NCBI RefSeq assembly: GCF_041432775.1
Contig: NZ_JAPWAG010000005.1
Location: 1 to 64,000 of the forward strand
Length of the DNA: 64,000 bases
Origin: Pauljensenia sp902373545
Lineage (GTDB): Bacteria > Actinomycetota > Actinomycetes > Actinomycetales > Actinomycetaceae
Direction: 5' to 3'
Shown: piece after piece, positions 34,085 to 42,514 of the stretch
Numbering within the stretch: the first letter of the stretch is position 1
How the letters are laid out: every line of letters begins with the position of its first letter
Position numbers and translations under genes: made by a program
Notes under the pieces: generated by a model
The model's database searches: none
The model's input: only the letters and a program-made list of their open reading frames with translations
What the model was told of the DNA's origin: nothing

Positions 34085-34120
34085 ACGAGGCCGTGGCGGG
34101 AATACCTGCCACGGCCTCGT
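34085..34120. terminator. Terminator hairpin from inverted GACGAGGCCGTGG copies
   Basis: ACGAGGCCGTGGC and GCCACGGCCTCGT make a 13-bp perfect stem with a 10-nt loop between the convergent DUF1540 and TetR genes; both arms are copies of the dispersed 13-mer. Confidence 0.75.
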
Positions 34121-34209
34121 CGTATGTTCGGCGCAGATGGGGGAGCGGGCCTCGAGCTATGCGCCAGAGTGGGCCTGCCCCGCGCTCTCGTCCCCGAGCG
34201 GATCGGAGG

Positions 34210-34842
34210 TCAGTGCTCCTCGCCCGCGCGCACCCGCAACGTGGGGCGCGGGCTCAGGCCACGCTGGCCGTTCCAAATGAGGTTGACGACGTGGGCGGCG
34301 ACCTCGTCCTTCTTCATGCGCCGATCATCCAGCCACCACTGGCCGACCTGTGCGATGAGGCCGACGAGCATCTGCGCGTACAGGGGAGACCAGGTGGCGT
34401 CGAAGTCTGAACGCTTGAACTGCTCGGCGATGATGTGCTCGACGCTGACGGCCACGTCACCCATGACGGAGGAAAACGATCCCGCCGTGCGATCCGAGGG
34501 TGCGTCGCGCACGAGCACGCGGAATCCGTCCGTGTTGCGCTCGATGTAGTCCAGCAGACCCAGCGTGGCGTTCTCCAGGATCAGGCGCGGACGCTCGGAG
34601 GACTCCAGGGAGGACTGGAGGGAGGCAATCAGGGCCTGAACCTCACGGTCGACAATGACGGCATACAGACCTTCCTTGCCGCCAAAGTGCTCGTAGATGA
34701 CGGGCTTGGAGACTTTCGCTCGGGCGGCGATCTCCTCGACGCTGGTTGCCCCGAACCCCTTTTCGGCGAACAGGGAGCGCCCCACGGCAACCAGCTGCTC
34801 GCGGCGTGCGAAGCCGCTCATCCGTGTCCTCTTCTCAGCCAT
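34210..34842 (-). CDS. TetR-family transcriptional regulator
   Basis: 210 aa. ATSVEEIAARAKVSKPVIYEHFGGKEGLY is the TetR helix-turn-helix; the C-terminal domain is helical with no assignable ligand. It stands alone, divergent from tRNA-Gln, so its target is unclear. GATACT is six bases before the ATG, predicting a leaderless mRNA and locating the promoter at ~34849-34854. Confidence 0.88.
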   Translation of the reverse strand: MAEKRTRMSGFARREQLVAVGRSLFAEKGFGATSVEEIAARAKVSKPVIYEHFGGKEGLYAVIVDREVQALIASLQSSLESSERPRLILENATLGLLDYIERNTDGFRVLVRDAPSDRTAGSFSSVMGDVAVSVEHIIAEQFKRSDFDATWSPLYAQMLVGLIAQVGQWWLDDRRMKKDEVAAHVVNLIWNGQRGLSPRPTLRVRAGEEH

Positions 34843-34860
34843 GCATCCAGTATCACACGG

Positions 34861-34873
34861 GACGAGGCCGGGG
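34861..34873 (+). repeat. GACGAGGCCGGGG motif copy, intergenic
   Basis: Exact copy of the dispersed 13-mer, unpaired, just upstream of the TetR promoter and tRNA-Gln. Confidence 0.6.
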
Positions 34874-34909
34874 CGGGGTGGGCGTTCCGCGCGCGGGGGA
34901 GTGGCGCGT

Positions 34910-34939
34910 TTGAAAGCGTGGGAGTGGTCCGGGTATTAT
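34910..34939 (+). promoter_or_regulatory. tRNA-Gln promoter
   Basis: TTGAAA (34910-34915) and TATTAT (34934-34939) separated by 18 bp, with the tRNA beginning 15 bp downstream. Confidence 0.7.
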
Positions 34940-34953
34940 CACCGTGGACGCAT

Positions 34954-35024
34954 TCCGCCTTGGTGTAACGGCAGCACAGAGGTTTTTGGTGCCTTTAGTC
35001 TAGGTTCGAATCCTAGGGGCGGAG
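34954..35024 (+). tRNA. tRNA-Gln (anticodon UUG)
   Basis: 71 nt. Acceptor TCCGCCT pairs with GGGCGGA, the anticodon arm GAGGT-TTTTGGT-GCCTT gives anticodon TTG, and CTAGG-TTCGAAT-CCTAG is the T arm. CCA is not encoded. It reads CAA codons. Confidence 0.93.
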
Positions 35025-35028
35025 CGAT

Positions 35029-35046
35029 CGGACCCGTTGGGGTCCG
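35029..35046 (+). terminator. Small hairpin after tRNA-Gln
   Basis: CGGACCC/GGGTCCG with a GTTG loop, 4 bp after the tRNA and just before the glmU ribosome site. Followed by TTAACCCTTTG; a processing signal or weak terminator. Confidence 0.5.
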
Positions 35047-35066
35047 TTAACCCTTTGAGGAGGAAT

Positions 35067-36116
35067 ATGTCTCGCCCCGCCGCCGTCATCGTCCTGGCCG
35101 CCGGTCAGGGAACGCGCATGAAATCCGCCCTCCCGAAGGTCGTGCATCCCCTCGCTGGCCTGTCCATGATCGGACACGCTCTGCGCGCGGCTCACGGCCT
35201 CGACCCCGAGCATCTGGTTGCGGTCGTGCGTCACCAGCGCGAGGTGGTCGCCGCCGAGATCGCGCGCGTCAGCCCGGCCGCCATCATCGCCGACCAGGAC
35301 GAGATTCCCGGCACCGGACGAGCTGTCCAGTGTGGCCTCGCGGCCCTGGACGGCGCCGTCGCGCCCGCGCCCGGCACTATCGTCGTCACGTACGGCGATG
35401 TGCCTCTCTTGTCCACGGATACCCTGGCCCAGCTGGTCGCCACCCACGAGGAAGCGGGTCATGCTGTCACCGTCTTGACCTCGCGCGTCGAGGATCCCAC
35501 CGGCTACGGACGCATCATCCGTGACGCATCGGGCACGGTCACCGCGATCGTCGAGCAGCGCGACGCGACGCCCGAGCAGGCCGCCATCAACGAGATCAAT
35601 GCGGGCATCTACGCGTTCGACGCCCAGTTCCTGCGCGAGTCCCTGGCCTCCCTGGGGACCGACAACGACCAGGGCGAGGTCTACCTGACCGACGTGCTGG
35701 CCGCCGCCGCGCCCGCCGGGCGCACCGCTGGCGCCCTCGAGCTCACCGACCACTGGCAGAGCGCGGGCGCGAACGACCGTGTCCAACTCGCCGAGCTGGG
35801 CGCCGAGCTCAACAAGCGCATCTGCGAGGCGCTCATGCGCTCCGGCGTCACCATCGTCGATCCGGCCTCCACCTGGGTCGATGTCGACGTGAGGGTCGGT
35901 GCAGACACCACGATCTACCCCGGCACCTGCCTGAGGGGTACCACAAGCGTTGGGGGTAACTGTGAAATCGGTCCTAACGCCACACTGATTGATGCGGAAA
36001 TCGGGGACCGAGCTGTGGTTCCCACCGCGTGGATCGGTCAGGGCTGCGTTGCAGCCGATACGATGGTTAAGCCATACGCCACCATCGGCACACTGATCGC
36101 GGCGCCTCGCGCCTGA
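35067..36116 (+). CDS. glmU: GlmU uridylyltransferase, acetyltransferase half missing
   Basis: 349 aa against ~455-480 for bifunctional GlmU. The N-terminal pyrophosphorylase domain is complete (VLAAGQGTRMKSALPK, YGDVPLL, GYGRIIRD, NAGIYAF). A few left-handed beta-helix hexapeptides follow (GADTTIYPGTCL, GGNCEIGPNATL), but the protein ends at TLIAAPRA before the part that holds the acetyl-CoA site and catalytic His/Lys/Tyr/Asn. It should make UDP-GlcNAc from GlcNAc-1-P only. GAGGAGG precedes the ATG; prs follows 24 bp after the stop, leaving no room for a lost C-terminus. Confidence 0.88.
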   Translation: MSRPAAVIVLAAGQGTRMKSALPKVVHPLAGLSMIGHALRAAHGLDPEHLVAVVRHQREVVAAEIARVSPAAIIADQDEIPGTGRAVQCGLAALDGAVAPAPGTIVVTYGDVPLLSTDTLAQLVATHEEAGHAVTVLTSRVEDPTGYGRIIRDASGTVTAIVEQRDATPEQAAINEINAGIYAFDAQFLRESLASLGTDNDQGEVYLTDVLAAAAPAGRTAGALELTDHWQSAGANDRVQLAELGAELNKRICEALMRSGVTIVDPASTWVDVDVRVGADTTIYPGTCLRGTTSVGGNCEIGPNATLIDAEIGDRAVVPTAWIGQGCVAADTMVKPYATIGTLIAAPRA

Positions 36117-36140
36117 TCCAACACAAGGAGAGACAACCGC

Positions 36141-37112
36141 ATGAGCGGACTGGTGACCACCGGAGAGAAGAACCTCGTCCTCGTTTCTGGACGAGCTCAC
36201 ATGGACCTGGCTCACGCCGTGGGCGAGGAAATCGGATGTGGGGTTTCGCCGGTGACGGCCTACGACTTCGCCTCCGGCGAGATTTACGTGCGCTTCAACG
36301 AGTCTGTTCGCGGCGCCGACGTGTTTGTCCTGCAGTCCATCGCGGGCGACATCAACAAGTGGATCATGGAGCAGTTCATCATGATTGATGCTGCCAAGCG
36401 TGCCTCCGCCAAGCGCATCACCGTGGTCGCTCCCTTCTACCCCTACTCGCGCCAGGACAAGAAGCACCAGGGTCGTGAGCCCATCTCGGCGCGCCTGATG
36501 GCTGACCTGTACCGCAGTGCCGGTGCCGACCGCATCATGAGTGTGGACCTGCACGCCTCGCAGGAGCAGGGCTTCTTCGACGGTCCGGTTGACCACCTGT
36601 TCGCCATGCCGGTCCTCGTGGACTACGTGCGCGGCCGTGTCGACCTGTCCAACACGGCCATTGTCTCCCCGGATGCAGGCCGCATCCGCGTTGCCGAGAA
36701 GTGGTCGAAGAAGCTGGGCGGCGCACCCCTGGCCTTCGTCCACAAGACCCGCGACACGACTCGCCCGAACGTCGCCGTCGCGAACCGCGTCGTCGGCGAG
36801 GTCGCTGGCAAGGAATGTGTCCTGGTTGACGACATGATCGACACCGCCGGCACGATCACCGAGGCCATCAAGGTCCTCAACGATGCCGGCGCCAAGAAGG
36901 TCATCGTCGTGGCCACCCACGGCATCCTCTCAGACCCCGCCACCAAGCGCCTGTCCGAGTCCGGCGCTGCCGAGGTCGTCGTCACCGACACCCTGCCGAT
37001 CCCCGCTGAGAAGCGCTTCGAGCAGCTCACCGTCCTCTCCATCGCGCCGCTCCTGGCCCGCGCGATCCACGAGGTCTTCGAAGACGGTTCGGTCACATCC
37101 CTGTTTAACTGA
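36141..37112 (+). CDS. prs: Ribose-phosphate pyrophosphokinase
   Basis: 323 aa. YVRFNESVRGADVFVLQ, PYSRQDKKHQGREPISARL (ATP/flexible loop), DLHASQEQGFFDGPVDHL and the PRPP loop VLVDDMIDTAGTI are all present. It makes PRPP from ribose-5-phosphate and ATP for nucleotide, His and Trp synthesis. AAGGAGA precedes the ATG. It is probably co-transcribed with glmU. Confidence 0.96.
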   Translation: MSGLVTTGEKNLVLVSGRAHMDLAHAVGEEIGCGVSPVTAYDFASGEIYVRFNESVRGADVFVLQSIAGDINKWIMEQFIMIDAAKRASAKRITVVAPFYPYSRQDKKHQGREPISARLMADLYRSAGADRIMSVDLHASQEQGFFDGPVDHLFAMPVLVDYVRGRVDLSNTAIVSPDAGRIRVAEKWSKKLGGAPLAFVHKTRDTTRPNVAVANRVVGEVAGKECVLVDDMIDTAGTITEAIKVLNDAGAKKVIVVATHGILSDPATKRLSESGAAEVVVTDTLPIPAEKRFEQLTVLSIAPLLARAIHEVFEDGSVTSLFN

Positions 37113-37129
37113 CCATTTCCCGCTTCACA

Positions 37130-37181
37130 TCCGCCCTCGCCGTGAGGTACCCTGTTGGGGTTGCTCCGGCGAGGGCGGATC
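37130..37181 (+). promoter_or_regulatory. Hairpin containing a promoter between prs and rplY
   Basis: ATCCGCCCTCGCCG (37130-37143) and CGGCGAGGGCGGAT (37168-37181) form a 14-bp perfect stem. Its 24-nt loop includes TACCCT (37149-37154), 18 bp from TTCACA (37125-37130), a plausible -35/-10 pair. It could end prs transcripts and start those of rplY, with a ~120-nt leader. Confidence 0.6.
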
Positions 37182-37278
37182 CGTATCCGCCGTTATCGAC
37201 AGGGCCTGAATTGATGCGCGCCGCGCTTCCTTCACTCTGCCGACACCGACGCCGGACCTGAGATGCGAAGGAAAACAC

Positions 37279-37878
37279 ATGAGCGACAACCCCGTCCTGC
37301 TTGCCGAAGAGCGTTCCGAGTTCGGTAAGGGTGCTGCCCGCCGCGCCCGCCGCGCAGGCAAGGTCCCCACGGTCCTGTACGGCCACGGCGAAGAGCCCCG
37401 TCACCTCGACGTTCCCGGCCACGACCTCTTCCTCATCGTCCGCGGCAACAAGAACGCGCTCGTTGAGCTCAAGATCGACGGCAAGTCCCAGCTCGCCCTC
37501 GTCAAGGACGTTCAGGTTCACCCCGTGCGCCGCGACATCCTGCACGCCGACTTCCAGGCCGTCAAGGCCGGCGAGAAGGTCGACGTCGAGGTCCCCGTCG
37601 TCGTCGTCGGCGAGCCCGTGCCCGGCACCGTCCACTCCCTGGAGGAGTTCACCATCCTGGTGAAGGCCCCCGCCACCTCCATCCCCGAGCACGTCGAGGT
37701 CTCCATCGAAGGCGTCGAGGCCGGCTCTGCTGTGCACGTCTCCGACCTGAAGCTGCCCGCTGGCGTTGAGGTCGAGCTCGACGCCGAGACGGTCATCCTG
37801 TCCGTCCAGGAAGCCGCCGCTGAAGAGGCCGAGGAAGCCCCCGCTGAAGAGGCTCCCGCCGAGGGCGACGCCGAGTGA
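37279..37878 (+). CDS. rplY: 50S ribosomal protein L25 (general stress protein Ctc form)
   Basis: 199 aa. The N-terminal L25 domain that binds 5S rRNA (LLAEERSEFGKGAARRARRAGKVPTVLYG, LVKDVQVHPVRRDILHADF) is followed by the TL5/Ctc beta domain and an acidic Ala/Glu tail. Classical position after prs. AAGGAAAA precedes the ATG. Confidence 0.95.
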   Translation: MSDNPVLLAEERSEFGKGAARRARRAGKVPTVLYGHGEEPRHLDVPGHDLFLIVRGNKNALVELKIDGKSQLALVKDVQVHPVRRDILHADFQAVKAGEKVDVEVPVVVVGEPVPGTVHSLEEFTILVKAPATSIPEHVEVSIEGVEAGSAVHVSDLKLPAGVEVELDAETVILSVQEAAAEEAEEAPAEEAPAEGDAE

Positions 37879-37901
37879 CACTCGCGTAGCACACGCTTTC
37901 C

Positions 37902-37935
37902 ACGAGGGGGCGAGGCCAGTGCCTCGCCCCCTCGT
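37902..37935 (+). terminator. Terminator after rplY
   Basis: ACGAGGGGGCGAGGC and GCCTCGCCCCCTCGT form a 15-bp perfect stem with a CAGT loop. No long T tract. Confidence 0.75.
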
Positions 37936-37956
37936 CGTATCTGCGATACTGGGGGC

Positions 37957-39075
37957 ATGAGTGACCTCCACGTGATCATCCCCGCCGGCGGCGCCGGCAC
38001 CCGCCTCTGGCCGCTGTCGCGGCGCCGCCGCCCCAAGTTTCTCCTCGACCTGGCCGGTACGGGCCGCACCCTCCTGCAAGGCACGGTGGACCGTCTGGCT
38101 GAGTCGGCCTCGTCGGTGACCATCGTGACCGGAGCAGCGCACCGCGACGGCGTGCTTGCCCAGCTGCCCGAGTTCGCCTCTTCGCAGGACCGCACCCTCC
38201 TCATCGAGCCGTCGGGCCGCGACTCCATGGCCGCGATTGGCCTGGCCGCCTACGTCGTGCGCGAGCGCTTCGGGGAGGACGCCATCGTCGGCTCGTTCGC
38301 CGCAGATCACCTGATCGCCCGCCCCGAGCTGCTGCGCAGCGCCGTCGAGACCGCGATTGACGCCGCGCGCCAGGGCTACGTCGTCACGATCGGCCTGACG
38401 CCCACCGAGGCCTCGACCGCCTACGGGTATATCGCCCCCGGCCCGCAGTTGAGCGACGGGGACGAGGCCGGGGCCCCCAGCGCTCAGGCGAGGGCCCGCC
38501 GGGTCGCTGAGTTCGTCGAAAAACCCGACGCCGAGACGGCCGCGCGCTATGTGTCGGCGGGCTACCTGTGGAACGCCGGCATGTTCATCATGTCCGCGGG
38601 CGTTCTGGCCTCCCACCTGGCCCGGCTCATGCCCGACCTGCACGCCCGCCTGGAGACGATCGCGCGCACGTGGGGCACCCCCGCGTTCGAGGCGACCCTC
38701 GAGGAGAACTGGCCGCACCTGACGAAGATCGCCATCGACCACGCGATCGCCGAGCCCGTCGCCGCCGACGGGGGAGTGGCCGTCGTACCCGCCAACGCGC
38801 AGCTCGGCTGGACGGACCTGGGGGACTTCGAGGCCCTGACCGGCATCGCGGCCGCCGCGGGTGGCCTCGGCGAGGCAATCCGCGTCGATTCCGAGGGCGC
38901 CGCGGTCTACGGGACCACCGGTGAGGAGGGCCCGCTCGTCGCCCTCGTCGGCGTGCCCGACGTCGCGGTAGCCCTGACCCCCGACGCCATCCTCGTCACC
39001 CGACTCGATCGCGCGCAGTCCGTTAAGGCCGTCGTCGACACGCTCGCGCACAGCGGTCGCTCCGACCTGCTCTGA
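37957..39075 (+). CDS. manC: Mannose-1-phosphate guanylyltransferase
   Basis: 372 aa. VIIPAGGAGTRLWPLSRRRRPKFLL is the nucleotidyltransferase signature, EPSGRDSMAAI and FAADHLI follow, and FVEKPDAETA and LWNAGMFI are the ManC sugar-phosphate motifs. It makes GDP-mannose for mannosylation of wall glycans and lipids. GATACT six bases before the ATG suggests a leaderless mRNA. The dispersed 13-mer at 38461-38473 encodes DEAGA in a poorly conserved loop. Confidence 0.9.
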   Translation: MSDLHVIIPAGGAGTRLWPLSRRRRPKFLLDLAGTGRTLLQGTVDRLAESASSVTIVTGAAHRDGVLAQLPEFASSQDRTLLIEPSGRDSMAAIGLAAYVVRERFGEDAIVGSFAADHLIARPELLRSAVETAIDAARQGYVVTIGLTPTEASTAYGYIAPGPQLSDGDEAGAPSAQARARRVAEFVEKPDAETAARYVSAGYLWNAGMFIMSAGVLASHLARLMPDLHARLETIARTWGTPAFEATLEENWPHLTKIAIDHAIAEPVAADGGVAVVPANAQLGWTDLGDFEALTGIAAAAGGLGEAIRVDSEGAAVYGTTGEEGPLVALVGVPDVAVALTPDAILVTRLDRAQSVKAVVDTLAHSGRSDLL

Positions 39076-39085
39076 GGCCAGCGCA

Positions 39086-39133
39086 CAGGCGGCGCGAGAT
39101 GACGCGTTCCGCGCCCACGCCTTGCGCCGCCTG
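39086..39133 (+). terminator. Terminator after manC
   Basis: CAGGCGGCGC and GCGCCGCCTG form a 10-bp stem around a 28-nt loop, followed by CGGCTTTTCG. Confidence 0.6.
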
Positions 39134-39237
39134 CGGCTTTTCGTGTCCGGGTGAGGTGCACCGCCCCGGGCGGCGGTCGGCGCACTGTGGCTGGTACCGT
39201 GATGGGCAGAAAGACGCCCCGACGAAAGGCATCAGAC

Positions 39238-40422
39238 GTGAATAAGCGGACCCTCGCCGCCCTCACTACTACGGCCACGGCTGCCGCCCTGGTCATGAGC
39301 GCCTGCTCTCAGGCACCCAGCGCCACACCGGCCACCTCCGCAAAGATCTGCGCCGCCACATCGCACGCCGACGCTGCCACCGACCCCGCGGCGACCGCCC
39401 TCGCTGGCGCCGCCAATAAGTTGTCGATCGCCTACGAAGCGGCGTCCGGCGACGGCGCCCCGGCCTCGCTTGTGGCAGCTGGCTGCACCCTGATCGTCGG
39501 CACCGACTCGACCGTGGCCGTCTCCATGTCCGACGCCGCGCGCGCTAACCCGAAGGTCCGTTTCGCGCTCGTCGGTGCCTCGTTCACGGATGCGAAGGGC
39601 AACCCCGCCTCCCTCAAGAACGGCTCCGTCGTCAACGTCAAGGCCTCGGAGGCCGCCTACCTGGCCGGATACGCCTCGGCTGGCATGACCACGACGGGCA
39701 CGCTGGCTGTCATCGGCGGGTCGCGCGACAACGTCACCAGCTCCCAGATGGATGCTTTCGCGGAAGGCGTCGACGCCTACAACCTGGCCAAGGGAACCTC
39801 GATCACCATCCTGGGCTGGAACAACGGGACGAAGGAAGGCACCTACGTCGACAGCGCCGAGCAGGTCGAGGCCACCACCGCCGATTTCATCGCCCAGGGC
39901 GCCGACATCATCCTGCCTATCGCCGGTGACAACAACGTGGGCGCCGCCCGCGCCGTCACGGCGGCGGCGAACCCGATGGTGCGCCTGGTGTGGACGGGCC
40001 TGACGAAGGACGACCTCAAGGGCCTGACCCGCGACGAGGCCGCCTCCACCGAGGAGGTCATGTCGGGCCAGTCCGGCGCGCAGTCCGCTTCACCCGTGGT
40101 CGAGCAGGTTGACACCCAGTCCTTCTCGGACGCGTTCAGCTATATCCAGATCACCGACGCCGTGCGCTCCACCATCGGCGCGCCCGTCCTGACCGGCATC
40201 GTCCTGGACTACTCCACCGCCATGGACACCCTTGTGTCCGAGGCCATTGAGGGCAAGCCCGCGTCGACCGTCCCGGTGTCCCTGGCTTCCGGTGGCGTCA
40301 TCCTGACCGGCTTCGGCGCCTACACGCCGATGCTCTCCTCCGACCTCAAGCTGGGCCTGTCCGACATGGCTGGCCAGATCGAGACGGGCGGCATGGTCAT
40401 CTCCACGCCTTTCGACGTGTGA
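39238..40422 (+). CDS. BMP/PnrA-family substrate-binding lipoprotein
   Basis: 394 aa from a GTG. The signal peptide ends in VMSAC, a lipobox, so the mature protein is lipid-anchored outside the membrane. ANPKVRFALVG, KASEAAYLAGYAS and MDAFAEGVDAYN match BMP-family nucleoside-binding proteins (PnrA/Med), the receptors of ABC nucleoside importers. No permease or ATPase gene is adjacent. A weak AAAGG precedes the start. Confidence 0.8.
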   Translation: MNKRTLAALTTTATAAALVMSACSQAPSATPATSAKICAATSHADAATDPAATALAGAANKLSIAYEAASGDGAPASLVAAGCTLIVGTDSTVAVSMSDAARANPKVRFALVGASFTDAKGNPASLKNGSVVNVKASEAAYLAGYASAGMTTTGTLAVIGGSRDNVTSSQMDAFAEGVDAYNLAKGTSITILGWNNGTKEGTYVDSAEQVEATTADFIAQGADIILPIAGDNNVGAARAVTAAANPMVRLVWTGLTKDDLKGLTRDEAASTEEVMSGQSGAQSASPVVEQVDTQSFSDAFSYIQITDAVRSTIGAPVLTGIVLDYSTAMDTLVSEAIEGKPASTVPVSLASGGVILTGFGAYTPMLSSDLKLGLSDMAGQIETGGMVISTPFDV

Positions 40423-40441
40423 GCTGATTCCGCGAGACGTT

Positions 40442-40471
40442 CGTGCCCCGGGCCGTCAGGCTCGGGGCACG
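40442..40471. terminator. Bidirectional terminator hairpin
   Basis: CGTGCCCCGGGCC and GGCTCGGGGCACG pair around GTCA (one mismatch) between the convergent lipoprotein and restriction genes. Confidence 0.75.
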
Positions 40472-40502
40472 ACTGTGTGCGCGTGTTCGCGCCGGGGCTG
40501 GC

Positions 40503-41363
40503 CTAGATCGCCAGGTCAAGGGGCAGGTCGGCGATGTCGCGCAGCCGCTGCCCGTCGATCAGGTTGTCCAGCGTCTTCGTGGCCTCGGCGTTGTCCGAGG
40601 CGTGGGTGGCCTCCACCAGCTCGGGCAGGGCGACGTGGTACATCGTGTCGATGTCGCCCGTTCCCAGGGCCAGCGACGCCAGACGCGAGGGTGCTGGCTC
40701 GCCGGTGACGACCACGATGTGGGGCGTGCGGCCCTTGCGATTGCGGATCAGGTTCAGCGCTTCGGAGCGAGCGTTCTGGGCGCGGTCCGAGCGCAGGGTC
40801 CACTTGCACGAGACGACGGCGTGCACGATCGGGGAGGATTGGTTACGTGCCAGCAACGGGGAATACTGGGCGGCGCTGCCGACCGCGATTCCCGCCTCTT
40901 CGAGTTCCCGGTTCGTGATCGGCGAGCGAACGAGGAGAACGTCGGGCGAAATGTCGTAGGAGTTGCCCAGTACGGTCGCCAGTGTGGGGTTGCGCGCGAT
41001 GGCCTCGGCCAGCTCATCCAGGTGGCGGTAGGGCTCGTAGTGCGCCAGGAACTGGCCCTGTCGGGAGCTGCCGACGTTGAGGACCTCCCAGCGGCCCGGA
41101 CGCAGCGCCGACATGTGGGGGAAGGAGTCGCACAGGAAAGCGGAGACGGCCTCCTCGAAGTTCTTTCCCGCGCGCTGCCCGTCGAGCTTACGCATGCCGC
41201 TGGGGGCGCCCAGGCGCTGGGCGACCGCCAGCGCCAGCTGGCACGAGAGGCGCTGGTTCTTGTCCGCATTGCTCGCCACGCCGTCGGCGTTGATCGACAG
41301 GGTGCCCGACTCCGTCAGGTGGCGGTGGAAGAGAGCACGCTGCTCGGCCAGGTTGACGCTCAT
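40503..41363 (-). CDS. NgoMIV-type restriction endonuclease
   Basis: 286 aa, the length of NgoMIV. SCKWTLRSDRAQNARSEALNL, RNRKGRTPHIVVVTGEP, PSRLASLALGTGDID and RLRDIADLPLDLA match NgoMIV as I recall it almost residue for residue; SPDVLLVRSP with SCK supplies the catalytic D...(S/C)xK site. The expected target is GCCGGC, cut as a tetramer. It overlaps the methyltransferase stop by 4 nt (ATGA), so it is translated after the protecting enzyme. Confidence 0.92.
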   Translation of the reverse strand: MSVNLAEQRALFHRHLTESGTLSINADGVASNADKNQRLSCQLALAVAQRLGAPSGMRKLDGQRAGKNFEEAVSAFLCDSFPHMSALRPGRWEVLNVGSSRQGQFLAHYEPYRHLDELAEAIARNPTLATVLGNSYDISPDVLLVRSPITNRELEEAGIAVGSAAQYSPLLARNQSSPIVHAVVSCKWTLRSDRAQNARSEALNLIRNRKGRTPHIVVVTGEPAPSRLASLALGTGDIDTMYHVALPELVEATHASDNAEATKTLDNLIDGQRLRDIADLPLDLAI

Positions 41364-42328
41364 GCGACGGCCTCGCCTGAGGCCGACGAGGCGTTCAACA
41401 CGGAGGCGATCCGCTCGCCGACTGCGCGCGCGACGGGCGGCGGGAATGCGTTGCCAACCTGGCGATACGCGTTGGTCTTTGCCCCCGTGATCGTCCAGTC
41501 GTCAGGGAAACCCTGGATGCGGGCGGTCATGCGAACGGTCAAGCGCGGGTCGCCCTGGAAATCGGGGTCGGGGGCCTCGGGTGCGATCGTCGAACCGTTG
41601 ACGCCCAGCTCAGCCCATGCGCGTCGGGCGCGCGTGGGCCCCAGGTCGGGGCCACCGTGCTTCTTAGAGCCGCCCACGAGGGTCGGCGCGATGCGGTTGG
41701 CGCGCTTGGCCCATTCCTGCGCGCCCTTCCAGCCGCGCGCCGCCATCAGGTCGACGAGGGTCTGGCCGACCGTGGGCGCATCCTGCGGGGACGGCTCGGG
41801 GTACTCAAAGGAGGCCTCGATGTCGTCGCGCAGACCCACGGCGATGACGCGCGGGCGCAGCTGGGGGACGCCGAAGTCGGAGGCCTGCAGGAGCTTCCAC
41901 TGCAGGCCGTAGCCGATCTCGCGCAGGTGCTCCTCGACGTCCGCGCGATACTGCGCGAACTTGGGATCCAGCAGGCCGCGCACGTTCTCAATCATGATGG
42001 CTCGCGGGCGCACGACGCGCACGAGCTCGATCATGGCGGGAAAGAGGTCGCGTTCGTCGTCGGGGCCCAGCTGCTTGCCCGCGTAGGAGAAGGGCGGGCA
42101 GGGCACGCCTCCGGCGACCAGGTCGACCCCGGCGTACTCGTGCGCGTGCTCCTTGATCCAGGGGACGACGTCGCCCTCGATGACGTTCCAGCTCGGACGG
42201 TTTTCGCGCAGCGTGTTGCAGGCGTGGTGATCGATTTCGACGACGGCCACGTGATCGAATCCGGCCTGCTCCAGTCCGAGCGCCTGTCCGCCCGCACCTG
42301 CACAGATCTCAATCGATGTCAGGGCCAT
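41360..42328 (-). CDS. C5-cytosine DNA methyltransferase of the NgoMIV-type system
   Basis: 322 aa from the ATG at 42328 (GGAAGG/GGTGGG upstream); longer in-frame starts exist to 42436. SIEICAGAGGQALGLEQAGF (SAM motif I), GGVPCPPFSYAGKQLG (motif IV with catalytic Cys), ENVRGLL (ENV motif VI) and QVGNAFPPPVA (motif X) are clear. It would protect GCCGGC sites from the adjacent endonuclease. Confidence 0.92.
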   Translation of the reverse strand: MALTSIEICAGAGGQALGLEQAGFDHVAVVEIDHHACNTLRENRPSWNVIEGDVVPWIKEHAHEYAGVDLVAGGVPCPPFSYAGKQLGPDDERDLFPAMIELVRVVRPRAIMIENVRGLLDPKFAQYRADVEEHLREIGYGLQWKLLQASDFGVPQLRPRVIAVGLRDDIEASFEYPEPSPQDAPTVGQTLVDLMAARGWKGAQEWAKRANRIAPTLVGGSKKHGGPDLGPTRARRAWAELGVNGSTIAPEAPDPDFQGDPRLTVRMTARIQGFPDDWTITGAKTNAYRQVGNAFPPPVARAVGERIASVLNASSASGEAVA

Positions 42329-42489
42329 GTCCCACCTTCCGCCGCTGTGTCTACCGGACGATTGTAGGGGAGGGGCGGATGGGGTGCGCCGATCGAAGCG
42401 CCGCACGGCGGGTGGCAGCGGGGTGTTCTCACTCATACGTGCAGGCTAGGGACAGCCGTGCTCATCTGCGTCCCGCGTGGGTTGTCGGG

Positions 42490-42502
42490 GACGAGGCCGG
42501 GG
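42490..42502 (+). repeat. GACGAGGCCGGGG motif copy, intergenic
   Basis: Exact copy of the dispersed 13-mer between the methyltransferase start and the end of the next minus-strand gene. Confidence 0.6.
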
Positions 42503-42514
42503 CGCCGCGGGCGG

